From: Lachnospiraceae bacterium
Lineage (GTDB): Bacteria; Bacillota; Clostridia; Lachnospirales; Lachnospiraceae
Direction: 5' to 3'
NCBI GenBank assembly: GCA_024693925.1
Contig: JAILKH010000104.1
Coordinates: forward strand, 1-37,754
DNA: 37,754 nt
Shown here: piece after piece, positions 8,839 through 16,775 of the stretch
How the letters are laid out: every line of letters begins with the position of its first letter
How positions within the stretch are numbered: position 1 is the first letter of the stretch
Translations under genes and position numbers: made by a program
The notes under the pieces: model-generated
Told to the model about the DNA's origin: nothing
The model's database searches: none
What the model saw: only the letters and a program-made list of their open reading frames with translations

Positions 8839-8867
8839 CAAGAATTGCAAATTATTTGCAATTCTTG
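8839..8867. promoter_or_regulatory. Perfect 29-base palindrome, Fur/Zur-type box upstream of the zinc operon
   Basis: Two 14-base arms around one central T. The core TGCAAAT-T-ATTTGCA (8846-8860) has the 7-1-7 form typical of Fur-family operators. It directly abuts a TTGACT -35 element (8868-8873). Given the zinc uptake genes downstream, Zur is the likely ligand. There is no T-run suited to a terminator for the upstream regulator gene. Confidence 0.6.
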
Positions 8868-8896
8868 TTGACTTTTATAAACAATTATGTTAGCAT
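8868..8896 (+). promoter_or_regulatory. Probable promoter of the zinc uptake operon
   Basis: TTGACT (8868-8873), a 17-base spacer, then TAGCAT (8891-8896), matching five and four of six consensus positions. The start site would fall near 8903, so the flanking palindromes at 8839-8867 and 8897-8927 bracket the promoter, as expected for repression. Confidence 0.5.
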
Positions 8897-8927
8897 TACA
8901 AAATGCAATCAATTTGCGTATTTTGTA
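8897..8927. promoter_or_regulatory. Second, imperfect Zur-type palindrome at the transcription start
   Basis: The outer arms TACAAAAT and ATTTTGTA are exact. The centre TGCAATC-A-ATTTGCG (8904-8918) matches 11 of 15 bases of the upstream 7-1-7 core. It overlaps the predicted start of transcription. Two boxes around one promoter suggest tight zinc repression. Confidence 0.5.
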
Positions 8928-9010
8928 AAACAAAATCGGTGATATTTATTTTATCGGTTTGAGATTGAGATCTGATAATAAACCGAAAGTTTAAAGAGGA
9001 GAAACGTAAG

Positions 9011-10126
9011 ATGAAAAAATTAATAATGATTGTTTTAACTGTTTTAGCCGTAATAACATTGGCTGCTTGCGGAGCAACATCAAATGTTTCTACAAAGCAG
9101 GAGGAAAACGGTGTTGCAGGTGTATTAAAGGAAGATGGTGAGAGTGAAAAAATTAATATAGTAACTACTATTTTTCCCGAATATGACTGGGTAAAACAGA
9201 TTCTTGGTGATAAGGCACAAAATGCAGATATTACCTTGCTTCTTGACAATGGTGTGGATCTGCATAGTTATCAGCCTACAGCGGAGGATATTCTTAAGAT
9301 ATCGAATTGTGATCTGTTTATATATGTAGGCGGTGAATCGGATAAGTGGGTGGAAGATGCTCTTTCAAGCGCGCAAAATAAAGATATGGAAGTCATTAAT
9401 CTAATGGAGGTGCTTGGAGATAGTATAAAAGAAGAAGAGATGGTTGAAGGTATGCAGGAAAGTGAGCATAACCATGATCATGAACATGAAGAAGATGCAG
9501 ATGAGCATGAGCATGAGGAAGATGCGGATGAACACGAGCATGAGCATGAGGAAGATGCAGATGAACATGAGCATGAGCATGGTGAAATAGAGTACGACGA
9601 ACATGTGTGGTTATCACTTAAGAACGCTCAGACCCTTGTAGCTGCAATATCACAGAGTATAATAAAACTTGATGATACGAATGCCGATATTTATGAAGCA
9701 AATACTAGGGAATATAATGAAAAGATTGCAGCGCTTGATAAGGAATATGAAGCAGTTGCGGAAGGTGCCGATAATAAGACTATATTATTCGGAGACCGTT
9801 TTCCGTTCAGATATATGGTAGATGATTATGATATAGATTATTATGCGGCTTTTGTAGGATGTTCGGCTGAAACAGAGGCGAGCTTTGAAACGGTAAGTTT
9901 TCTGTCCGGAAAGGTTGATGAGCTTAAGCTCCCTGTAGTACTTACAATAGAAGGTCCTGATAAGAAAATAGCGGAAACGATCATTCAGAATACAGAATCT
10001 AAGGATGCAGTAATCCTTACAATGGATTCTCTTCAGAGTACAACCTTAAAGGATGCAGAAAGCGGAAGTACGTATTTATCGGCAATGGAGAATAATCTTG
10101 AAGTACTTAAGGAGGCACTTAAGTAA
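9011..10126 (+). CDS. znuA: Zinc ABC transporter substrate-binding lipoprotein, His-rich
   Basis: A 371-residue cluster A-I binding protein. The signal peptide ends in the lipobox LAAC with Cys20, so it is anchored outside the membrane. The metal ligands expected of the family are visible as His85 (DLHSYQP) and His198 (EHVWLS). The site that is usually His reads Arg263 (FGDRFPFRY), a variant I associate with clostridial members. Residues 151-198 are a charged loop of repeated EDADEHEHE units with about sixteen histidines, a typical zinc-collecting loop. The start follows AGAGGAGAAACGTAAG. It is the first gene of the operon, followed 17 bases later by the permease. It probably delivers Zn2+; Mn2+ is less likely given the His loop. 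Confidence 0.9.
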   Translation: MKKLIMIVLTVLAVITLAACGATSNVSTKQEENGVAGVLKEDGESEKINIVTTIFPEYDWVKQILGDKAQNADITLLLDNGVDLHSYQPTAEDILKISNCDLFIYVGGESDKWVEDALSSAQNKDMEVINLMEVLGDSIKEEEMVEGMQESEHNHDHEHEEDADEHEHEEDADEHEHEHEEDADEHEHEHGEIEYDEHVWLSLKNAQTLVAAISQSIIKLDDTNADIYEANTREYNEKIAALDKEYEAVAEGADNKTILFGDRFPFRYMVDDYDIDYYAAFVGCSAETEASFETVSFLSGKVDELKLPVVLTIEGPDKKIAETIIQNTESKDAVILTMDSLQSTTLKDAESGSTYLSAMENNLEVLKEALK

Positions 10127-10143
10127 CAGAAGGGAGATTTTAT

Positions 10144-10986
10144 TTGATAGATAAACTGGTAATGTATATGCAGTATCCCTTTGTAAGATACGCAATAATT
10201 GTAGGTACATTAATAGCTCTGTGTTCTTCCCTGCTGGGAGTGACTCTGGTCCTTAAACGTTTTTCTTTTATCGGAGACGGGCTTTCGCATGTTGCATTTG
10301 GTGTAATGTCGGTGGCGGCGGTGATGAATCTTACAAATGAGATACTTCTGATACTACCGGTAACAATAATATGTGCGGTAGTATTATTAAAAAGAAAAGA
10401 CTCAAGGTTAAGCGGTGATGCGATACTTGCGATGATATCGGTCACTGCATTGGCATTTGGGTATCTGATAATGAATATTTTTTCCTCATCATCTAATCTT
10501 TCAGGTGATGTATGTGCTACTTTATTTGGTTCTACATCCATATTAACCTTGGCAAAATATGAAGTGATTCTATGTATTGTATTGTCAATCCTTGTTGTGA
10601 TCATATTTGTGTTTTTTTATAATAAAATATTTGCGGTAACCTTTGATGAAGGATTTGCCAGGGCAACCGGCGTAAAGGCGGAAATGTATAATCTTATAAT
10701 AGCCGTTACTATAGCAGTAATAATAGTATTATCCATGAATCTCGTCGGGTCGCTGCTGATCTCTGCACTGGTGATTTTTCCGGCCTTATCGGCCATGAGA
10801 TTATTTACAAGTTTTAAGTCGGTAACTGTGTGTGCAGCCGTTATATCTGTTTTATGTGCGCTTGTCGGTATGTTTATCTCCATATTGGGGGGAACGCCGG
10901 TAGGATCAACAATAGTAGCGGTAGATGCAGTAGTATTTTGTTTATGCTATCCGGTCGGGATATTAATAAGGGGCCGGATAGCTTAA
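10144..10986 (+). CDS. znuB: Zinc ABC transporter permease
   Basis: A 280-residue ABC-3 family permease with about eight membrane segments. It has the family stretch LKRFSFIGDGLSHVAFG (residues ~37-53) and the cytoplasmic loop DEGFARATGVKAEMYN (residues ~167-182), which contacts the ATPase. The start is TTG behind AGAAGGGAG. It should import metal handed over by the adjacent lipoprotein. The partner ATPase gene, normally between or beside these two, is absent here: the binding-protein and permease genes are separated by only 17 bases, and a lipoprotein follows. The ATPase must be supplied from elsewhere if the system works. Confidence 0.92.
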   Translation: MIDKLVMYMQYPFVRYAIIVGTLIALCSSLLGVTLVLKRFSFIGDGLSHVAFGVMSVAAVMNLTNEILLILPVTIICAVVLLKRKDSRLSGDAILAMISVTALAFGYLIMNIFSSSSNLSGDVCATLFGSTSILTLAKYEVILCIVLSILVVIIFVFFYNKIFAVTFDEGFARATGVKAEMYNLIIAVTIAVIIVLSMNLVGSLLISALVIFPALSAMRLFTSFKSVTVCAAVISVLCALVGMFISILGGTPVGSTIVAVDAVVFCLCYPVGILIRGRIA

Positions 10987-11022
10987 TTGAGTTTTACTGC
11001 CTTTTATATACAGGAGGTGGAA

Positions 11023-11652
11023 ATGATAAATAAAAATAAGATTATCTGTATTTGTATTGTAATGATTATTATATTTACCGGATGTGATAATAAATCGGAA
11101 AAGGTTACAGGGACTGACAGGATAGATTTATCCCAAGGCGGAGTAAAAGAAGTTCTTAATGAAGGTATGGAAAAAGAGAACATATCGGAGGAGAAGCCTG
11201 GAAAAAATGATGTAGAGGATAATGAAACATATGAGATACGGAATAAAAACTTACAGACACAGAATGATACGGAACCGGTTATTGAAAAAGAGCCGTTTGA
11301 TGAAAACAAAATAGATATTGATCTTACTCAGATGTCAAGTACCATGATATATACTGAAGTATATAATATGATGGTAGCACCGGATGAGTATAAAGGAAAG
11401 AGCGTAAAAATGGAAGGATTGTTTTCTTCTTATTTTGATGAAAACAAGAAAAAATATTATTATGCCTGTATAGTTCAGGATGCAACTGCCTGTTGCGCTC
11501 AGGGTATTGAATTTGAACCCTTAAAGGCTTGTGTTTATCCGGAGGATTTTCCCAAAGAAGGGGGCATGGTAACAGTAACAGGTATTTTTGATAGTTATGA
11601 AGAGGAAGGGTATAAATATTGTACATTGAGAGAAGCAGATTATAAATATTGA
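11023..11652 (+). CDS. Small lipoprotein of the zinc operon with a Cys-Cys motif
   Basis: A 209-residue lipoprotein. The start at 11023 follows CAGGAGGTGGAA; an upstream in-frame start has no site. The signal peptide ends at FTGC (Cys20). A charged, disordered linker (about residues 25-105) leads to a compact C-terminal domain with VMxGLF-like strands and the motif YACIVQDATACCAQGIEFE. This domain has the feel of a small OB-fold and recalls the C-terminal part of zinc-linked YcgQ/DUF1980 proteins, but I cannot assign the family firmly. It sits 36 bases after the permease gene and should be coregulated. It may bind or pass on metal at the membrane surface through the vicinal cysteines. Confidence 0.75.
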   Translation: MINKNKIICICIVMIIIFTGCDNKSEKVTGTDRIDLSQGGVKEVLNEGMEKENISEEKPGKNDVEDNETYEIRNKNLQTQNDTEPVIEKEPFDENKIDIDLTQMSSTMIYTEVYNMMVAPDEYKGKSVKMEGLFSSYFDENKKKYYYACIVQDATACCAQGIEFEPLKACVYPEDFPKEGGMVTVTGIFDSYEEEGYKYCTLREADYKY

Positions 11653-11762
11653 TCAAAGGTGACGTTTATCGGACGGTTTTATCAATAATCCGTGATAGAA
11701 TCTTTTCAGATTTGAAATTAATGAAGATATTGTTTAGATAAACAGTTTACGGGAGATGTTAT

Positions 11763-11906
11763 TTGAGTTTTCCGGATATAGATACAGTATCTTCGGATTT
11801 CACATCGGAAGGGAGATATTATGGATATAATGGTGGTAGAAACGGTAATTGCAGGACTTATGTTTGTCGGATCTGTAGGAAAATCCATACAGCTTATTAT
11901 TCTTGA
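11763..11906 (+). CDS. Possible small ORF (47 residues, TTG start)
   Basis: A TTG start follows GGGAGATGTTAT, a context almost the same as that of the ZnuB gene (GGGAGATTTTAT then TTGA). The product is polar, with G/Y/N-rich and CRTYVCRIC stretches and no recognisable domain. It overlaps the ORF at 11821 in another frame, so at most one is likely to be real, or both are remnants of a degraded gene. Confidence 0.2.
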   Translation: MSFPDIDTVSSDFTSEGRYYGYNGGRNGNCRTYVCRICRKIHTAYYS

Positions 11907-11928
11907 AATGATCAATGGGACAGATTAA
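11821..11928 (+). CDS. Possible 35-residue hydrophobic peptide
   Basis: An ATG preceded by GGAAGGGAGATATT opens a short frame encoding a mostly hydrophobic peptide (about residues 4-29) with a small charged tail, ending at TAA. The size and profile would suit a single-span membrane peptide. It lies in the 382-base gap between the zinc lipoprotein and ddl, and upstream of the ddl promoter. The good ribosome site is the main support; no homologue is recognised. Confidence 0.35.
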   Translation: MDIMVVETVIAGLMFVGSVGKSIQLIILEMINGTD

Positions 11929-11952
11929 TGAAAAAATATGGTATAATCTTGT

Positions 11953-11981
11953 TTGACAGGTTCTTTATAAGAGTATAAAAT
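11953..11981 (+). promoter_or_regulatory. Promoter of ddl
   Basis: A perfect TTGACA (11953-11958), a 17-base spacer and TAAAAT (11976-11981, five of six consensus bases) lie about 54 bases ahead of the ddl start. No operator-like repeat overlaps it, so constitutive sigma-A expression is likely. Confidence 0.65.
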
Positions 11982-12034
11982 CATATATCAGCTATCAGAT
12001 TATGGTTAATATATGTTATTTTCAGGAGGGGACT

Positions 12035-13219
12035 ATGAAAACGAGAGTAGCCATGATATTTGGAGGAAAAAGTGTTGAACATGAAGTATCTGTAATATCT
12101 GGGATTCAGGCAATTCTCAGTATGGATACAGATAAATATGAAGTGATTCCTATATACATGAATAAAAAAAATGAAATGTATATTGGAGATGATATCGGGA
12201 AGATTGAAGCTTATAAGGATATTAAAGGATTACTTGGAAGGTCAACCCGTGTAATAATGGTTAATGAGAACGGAAGAGTTAAGTTGATATCTTTTCCTAT
12301 TAGGAAATTCGGTAAAAATCAGGAGATTGAGATCGATATTGCTTTTCCTGTGGTGCATGGAACAAATGTCGAGGATGGAGCGTTTCAGGGTTATCTTAAA
12401 ACTCTGGGAATTCCTTTTGTGGGGTGTGATGTAACCGCATCTGCGATCGGTATGGATAAGTATATAATGAAGGCGGTTTTAAAAGAAGGAAATGTTCCGG
12501 TGTTGGATGCTAAATTATATACTTTATCGGATTATAAAGAAATAGATACATTATTGGATAGTGTTGAAAAGGAACTGGGGTATCCTGTTATAGTAAAACC
12601 TGTCAATCTGGGATCCAGTGTAGGTATAAGTGTTGCTAAGAACAGGGTTGAACTTACAAATTCAATTGATGATGCGTTTAGATATTCAACAAAAGTTCTT
12701 GTTGAGCATGCAATTACAAAGTTAAGGGAAATAAATTGTTCGGTGTTGGGAGATGAGAATGAAGCGGAGGCCTCGGAATGTGAAGAGCCTCTTCATACAG
12801 AGGATATTCTCAGTTATGAGGATAAATATGTAAGTAATGCCAAGGGCAGCGGCAGTAAAGGAATGGCTTCTGTATCGCGTAAGATACCGGCAGATATTTC
12901 CGCGGAATTACGGACCGAGATAAGAGAGATGGCTGTAAGATCCTTTAAACTTCTTGGTTGTAACGGTGTGGCACGTATAGATTTTATGATAGATGAAGAT
13001 AATGGAAAGCTATATTTTAATGAAATAAATACTATTCCGGGTTCTTTATCTTTTTATCTGTGGGAACCGGTAGGTATTCCGTATAAGGAGCTTTTAAGTC
13101 GTATGATTGAATTATGCCTTAAGCGGGCGAGAACCGAAGAAAGTCTTACATTTACATTTGATACAAATATACTTAATTCCGCAAGTTTTGGTGGAAGTAA
13201 GGGTGGTAGTAAAAGATAA
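12035..13219 (+). CDS. ddl: D-alanine--D-alanine ligase
   Basis: A 394-residue ATP-grasp enzyme that joins two D-alanines for peptidoglycan precursor synthesis in the cytoplasm. It shows FGGKSVEHEVSV at the N-terminus, the FPVVHGTNVEDGAFQGYL segment (about residues 110-127), the ATP-binding GYPVIVKPVNLGSSVGIS loop, and the C-terminal metal-binding stretch YFNEINTIPGSLSFYLWE. The start at 12035 is chosen for its CAGGAGGGGACT site; an in-frame ATG 33 bases earlier lacks one. Typical enzymes are about 350-370 residues. The extra length here is an insertion near residues 235-255 (rich in Glu) and a Gly/Ser-rich tail. A strong terminator follows. Confidence 0.95.
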   Translation: MKTRVAMIFGGKSVEHEVSVISGIQAILSMDTDKYEVIPIYMNKKNEMYIGDDIGKIEAYKDIKGLLGRSTRVIMVNENGRVKLISFPIRKFGKNQEIEIDIAFPVVHGTNVEDGAFQGYLKTLGIPFVGCDVTASAIGMDKYIMKAVLKEGNVPVLDAKLYTLSDYKEIDTLLDSVEKELGYPVIVKPVNLGSSVGISVAKNRVELTNSIDDAFRYSTKVLVEHAITKLREINCSVLGDENEAEASECEEPLHTEDILSYEDKYVSNAKGSGSKGMASVSRKIPADISAELRTEIREMAVRSFKLLGCNGVARIDFMIDEDNGKLYFNEINTIPGSLSFYLWEPVGIPYKELLSRMIELCLKRARTEESLTFTFDTNILNSASFGGSKGGSKR

Positions 13220-13250
13220 AATCCGGCCGGGCCGGATTTTTTTTTTTTCT
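13218..13250 (+). terminator. Rho-independent terminator of ddl
   Basis: ATCCGGC/GCCGGAT with a three-base loop (13221-13237), extended by A:T pairs and followed by twelve T residues. It starts within a base or two of the ddl stop codon. Confidence 0.93.
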
Positions 13251-13371
13251 GAATATCTGTTTTAAAAGAATTAATCTTTTTTGATAGTTGTCGGATATAT
13301 ATTTGAGTTTGTATTATTCGGTTAAATTTGATAACATTTATAATAAAGTGGATTGATTCTTTGTTGGATTT

Positions 13372-13415
13372 GATGCCAAATTCTGATAAATATGATGTCA
13401 AAATCTAATGAGTAT
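13372..13415 (+). promoter_or_regulatory. Two 22-base direct repeats (putative AraC operator) ahead of the xylanase operon
   Basis: Bases 13372-13393 and 13394-13415 are adjacent direct repeats matching at 17 of 22 positions (GATGCCAAATTCTGAT against GATGTCAAAATCTAAT). The 22-base period, two helical turns, is what AraC proteins prefer. The second repeat runs into a TATAGT -10-like sequence (13413-13418) that has no good -35, as expected for an activator-dependent promoter. Confidence 0.5.
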
Positions 13416-13467
13416 AGTTTAGATACAGATGATAGAATGAATTACCGGTTTAATGGGGCCTTGTTAA

Positions 13468-14349
13468 ATGGATTACAGTCAATATGAAATATATGAATTT
13501 GATAATATGAGCGCATTTAATATGTCTACGGGATATGAGGAAAGAAGCTATCCGATGCATTGGCACTCTTATGGTGAGATTATGCTTGTCGGCCCGGGAG
13601 AAATAAATAAATACAGGGTTAATCAGACGACTTATGATCTTATTGAGGGAGATTTTGTACTTATATGGCCTATGGAAATGCATGAAGTAATAGATGCGGA
13701 TCGAATGGAAGCATTGGTGATACAGTTTTCAAACGCCTTTATGAATTCATTGTTTGATCTGCAGAGGATTATGCATTTTTATAAGAATCTACATATAATA
13801 TGTATTAATTCACACCCCGAGTTGGTGAAAGAGCTTCGGGAGATTGCCGATAAGATGAAAAAAATATTTTTTTCTGATAGTCCTAATCGAGAATTACAAT
13901 GTTGTATGCTGCTTATGGAATTTATGTTGACACTTGATGATCACAGAGATGAGTTTGTACCTGAACTTAAAGAATTACATGGAAGTATATATTCTGAAGA
14001 TATTATGCGGAGAATGGTAATGGTCACCGATTATATAAAAAATAATCTGACTGCGGATGACCTATCTCAGGGAACAATGGCTAATATGGCAGGAATAAGT
14101 AAGGATTATTTTTCAAGGATCTTTAAAAATGTTACAGGTATGAATTACAGTAAATGGCTTAATACTATACGCCTTGAAAAAGCAACTACTCTTTTGATAA
14201 ACGAAAAAATAACTCTTACCGAGGTTGCAATGCTTTCCGGATTTCAGAGCATTCCCAGTTTTAACAGAGTGTTTCATGATGAAAAAGGTATGGCGCCCGG
14301 TGAATACAGATCGTTGTTTGCGGGGAAAGAGGAGTTAAAGAACAGATAA
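13468..14349 (+). CDS. AraC family transcriptional regulator (xylan-type operon)
   Basis: A 293-residue AraC/XylS regulator. It has an N-terminal cupin-like sensor domain (HWHSYGEIMLVGPGEINKYR, about residues 31-50) and a C-terminal double helix-turn-helix (SQGTMANMAGISKDYFSRIF, then TEVAMLSGFQSIPSFNRVFH and KGMAPGEYR). It is the first gene of a plus-strand operon with GH10 xylanase, aldo/keto reductase and alcohol dehydrogenase genes, 32 bases before the xylanase. Its ribosome site is weak (only GGGG far upstream), so it may be made at a low level. The two direct repeats just upstream are its likely binding site, giving autoregulation of the whole operon. The effector is probably a xylo-oligosaccharide (inference). 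Confidence 0.9.
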   Translation: MDYSQYEIYEFDNMSAFNMSTGYEERSYPMHWHSYGEIMLVGPGEINKYRVNQTTYDLIEGDFVLIWPMEMHEVIDADRMEALVIQFSNAFMNSLFDLQRIMHFYKNLHIICINSHPELVKELREIADKMKKIFFSDSPNRELQCCMLLMEFMLTLDDHRDEFVPELKELHGSIYSEDIMRRMVMVTDYIKNNLTADDLSQGTMANMAGISKDYFSRIFKNVTGMNYSKWLNTIRLEKATTLLINEKITLTEVAMLSGFQSIPSFNRVFHDEKGMAPGEYRSLFAGKEELKNR

Positions 14350-14381
14350 TGTATTTTGTATAATAACAGAGAGGAATAATT

Positions 14382-15584
14382 ATGGATATATTACATAGAA
14401 AAGTGAATAAAAAAATCCGATTTACGGATGCTTCCGGTAATCCTTTGGCTGAAAAACAGGTAAGTATAAATCAGACAGATCATGATTTTTTATTTGGATG
14501 CGGAGCTTTTGATTTTTTAAGCTATATGAAGGAAAAAACGGATGAATATAAACAGATAACCGACAGCTGGTTAGAAATATTTAATTACGGGACGCTTCCC
14601 TTTTATTGGGGCAGATATGAGCCGGTGGAAGGAGAACCGGATAAAGATGCCTTAATGGAAGCGGCCTGTTATTTAAAGGATAAGGGCGTTAAGGTAAAAG
14701 GTCATCCTTTATGTTGGCATACTGTTTGTGCCGACTGGCTTATGAAATATGATAATGAGACAATTCTTAGAAAACAGTTGGAGAGGATCGACAGGGAAGT
14801 AACCGGATTTAAGGGTGTTATCGATATGTGGGATGTGATCAATGAAGTAGTCATTATGCCAATCTTTGATAAGTATGATAATGCCATAACAAGGATATGC
14901 AAGGATAAAGGGAGAGTCGGTCTTATTAAGGAAGTATTTAACAGGGCTTATGATAATAATCCGGATGCGGTATTACTTTTGAATGATTTTAATACTTCTA
15001 TAGATTATGAAATTTTAATAGACGGCTGCTTAAATGCTTCTGTACCCATAAGTGCTATAGGCATCCAGTCACATCAGCATCAGGGGTATTGGGGAAGTGA
15101 AAAGCTTTATAAGGTGCTTGAGAGATTTGAGCAGTTTGGATTGCCGATACATTTTACGGAAAATACACTTATTTCCGGAGATATTATGCCGGCATATATT
15201 GAAGATCTTAATGACTGGCAGGTGGATGAGTGGCCTTCCACACCTGAGGGTGAAGAACGACAGGCAAAAGAGATTGAAGAGATGTATAGAATACTGTTTT
15301 CTCATCCTCTTGTAGAGGCAATTACTACATGGGATTATAAGGATGGTGCATGGCTTAATGCTCCAAGCGGTTTTATACGTTTGGATAATACTGAAAAGCC
15401 TTCATATAAAATGCTGAAGAAATTAATAAGAGAGGAGTGGTGGACAGATATTACTGTAATAACAGATGAAAATGGATATGCGGATATAGAGGCATTTAAG
15501 GGGGATTATTGCATAAGTTGTGACGGAAGATCTGTTAATACAGACTTAAAGGATAACAAGGAAATGATTTTGAAGTTTAATTAA
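14382..15584 (+). CDS. GH10 endo-beta-1,4-xylanase, intracellular
   Basis: A 400-residue glycoside hydrolase family 10 enzyme. It has a short N-terminal beta segment of the type VTDxxGxPL...HDFLFGC (residues ~12-40), then the catalytic TIM barrel with GHPLCWH (107-113), acid/base Glu155 in WDVINE, and nucleophile Glu260 in IHFTEN. A late conserved TTWDYKDGAW follows. There is no signal peptide and no carbohydrate-binding module, so it should degrade imported xylo-oligosaccharides in the cytoplasm rather than polymer outside. The last ~60 residues after the barrel form a small beta-rich tail. The start follows AGAGGAATAATT. It is the second gene of the AraC operon. Confidence 0.92.
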   Translation: MDILHRKVNKKIRFTDASGNPLAEKQVSINQTDHDFLFGCGAFDFLSYMKEKTDEYKQITDSWLEIFNYGTLPFYWGRYEPVEGEPDKDALMEAACYLKDKGVKVKGHPLCWHTVCADWLMKYDNETILRKQLERIDREVTGFKGVIDMWDVINEVVIMPIFDKYDNAITRICKDKGRVGLIKEVFNRAYDNNPDAVLLLNDFNTSIDYEILIDGCLNASVPISAIGIQSHQHQGYWGSEKLYKVLERFEQFGLPIHFTENTLISGDIMPAYIEDLNDWQVDEWPSTPEGEERQAKEIEEMYRILFSHPLVEAITTWDYKDGAWLNAPSGFIRLDNTEKPSYKMLKKLIREEWWTDITVITDENGYADIEAFKGDYCISCDGRSVNTDLKDNKEMILKFN

Positions 15585-15594
15585 GGTATGGCCG

Positions 15595-15610
15595 GATCAT
15601 AATAATGATC
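15595..15610 (+). repeat. Intercistronic hairpin before the aldo/keto reductase gene
   Basis: GATCAT and ATGATC form six pairs around AATA, ending about ten bases before the GGAAGGAG ribosome site. Without a T-run it is not a terminator; it may protect or separate the downstream message. Confidence 0.4.
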
Positions 15611-15632
15611 TGTGGGTGGAAGGAGAAGATAT

Positions 15633-16754
15633 ATGAGTATTGAACTCGGAAATATGCCAAAATTGGGGTTTGGTTTGATGAGGTTGCCGGAAAAGGCCGG
15701 AGTTATCGATCATGAACAGGTTTGTCGTATGGTTGATAAGTATATGAAGGCAGGAATGAATTATTTCGATACCGCTTATGTATATCATGGTGGGAAATCG
15801 GAAGTTGCAGCAAGAGAAGCACTTGTTAAAAGATATCCCAGGGATAGTTTTATGCTTGCAACAAAGCTGCCGGCGTGGGAAATGAGGCAGAAGAGTGATA
15901 GCGACAGACTCTTTAATGAACAGTGTGAGAGAGCTGGGGTTGACTATTTTGATTTTTATCTTCTTCATTCCATTGAAGATGGATCAAATTATGATACATA
16001 TGAGAAGTATGATTGTTTTAAATGGGGTCTGGATAAAAAGAAAGAGGGTAAAATTAAACATTTCGGATTCTCCTATCATGGAAGTCCGGAACTTCTTGTT
16101 GAAATATTAAATAAGCATCCGGAAGTGGAATTTGTACAGATACAGCTGAATTATCTTGACAGGACCAATCCGGTAGTACGTTCACAAGAACTCTATAACA
16201 TATTGCAGGAAAGAAATATTCCTATTATAGTAATGGAACCTGTCAGAGGCGGAATGCTTGCGGATCTGGGGCCCGAAACAGAAGCAAAGTTTAAAGAAAG
16301 ACAACCTGATAAGTCGGTTGCATCCTGGGCTTTGCGTTTTGTGGGATCCCTTCCCGGTGTAATGACAATATTATCCGGTATGTCAAGCGAAGAGCAAATG
16401 GATGATAATATCTCAACATTTACAGATTTTGAACCGGTATCCGAGGATGAGCTTAAGATAATAAATGAGGTAACCGAGGAAATACTCAGTATGCCCCAGA
16501 TAGGATGCACATCCTGTAAATATTGTTGTGACGGATGTCCTAAGAAAATCAGCATTCCGGATGTATTCAGAACCGTAAATACACTGCGTCGATATCCGGA
16601 TGACTGGAGATCTAAAAATTTTTATGCGGGATTGATTCAAAGGAGCGGAAAAGCTTCCGATTGTATTGCCTGCGGACAATGCGAACGTGTTTGTCCGCAA
16701 CATCTTCCCATAATAGAGCTTTTGAAGGAAGCATCGGAAATATTGGATAATTAA
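15633..16754 (+). CDS. Aldo/keto reductase with two C-terminal 4Fe-4S clusters
   Basis: A 373-residue protein. Residues 1-~270 form the aldo/keto reductase barrel with NADPH site and catalytic tetrad: Asp and Tyr in FDTAYVYHGGKSE, Lys in ATKLPAW, His in YLLHSIED. The C-terminal ~100 residues carry two ferredoxin-like clusters: CTSCKYCCDGCPKKI and CIACGQCERVCP. This domain layout is common in gut anaerobes, where the enzyme is thought to couple NAD(P)H and ferredoxin electrons to carbonyl reduction; the substrate is unknown. The start at 15633 uses GGAAGGAGAAGAT. It lies between GH10 and alcohol dehydrogenase genes in one operon, which suggests a part in disposing of reducing power during growth on xylan. 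Confidence 0.9.
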   Translation: MSIELGNMPKLGFGLMRLPEKAGVIDHEQVCRMVDKYMKAGMNYFDTAYVYHGGKSEVAAREALVKRYPRDSFMLATKLPAWEMRQKSDSDRLFNEQCERAGVDYFDFYLLHSIEDGSNYDTYEKYDCFKWGLDKKKEGKIKHFGFSYHGSPELLVEILNKHPEVEFVQIQLNYLDRTNPVVRSQELYNILQERNIPIIVMEPVRGGMLADLGPETEAKFKERQPDKSVASWALRFVGSLPGVMTILSGMSSEEQMDDNISTFTDFEPVSEDELKIINEVTEEILSMPQIGCTSCKYCCDGCPKKISIPDVFRTVNTLRRYPDDWRSKNFYAGLIQRSGKASDCIACGQCERVCPQHLPIIELLKEASEILDN

Positions 16755-16775
16755 TAGATATTTAAAGGAGAAAAT

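Noticed and set aside
8839..8867. The palindrome as a terminator for the upstream AraC gene
   Set aside because: The stem is very AT-rich and no T-run follows; instead a -35 element abuts it.
9396..9617. Antisense frame rich in His and Leu opposite the zinc-binding protein
   Set aside because: It is the mirror of the repeated GAT/CAT codons of the His-rich loop and has no ribosome site.
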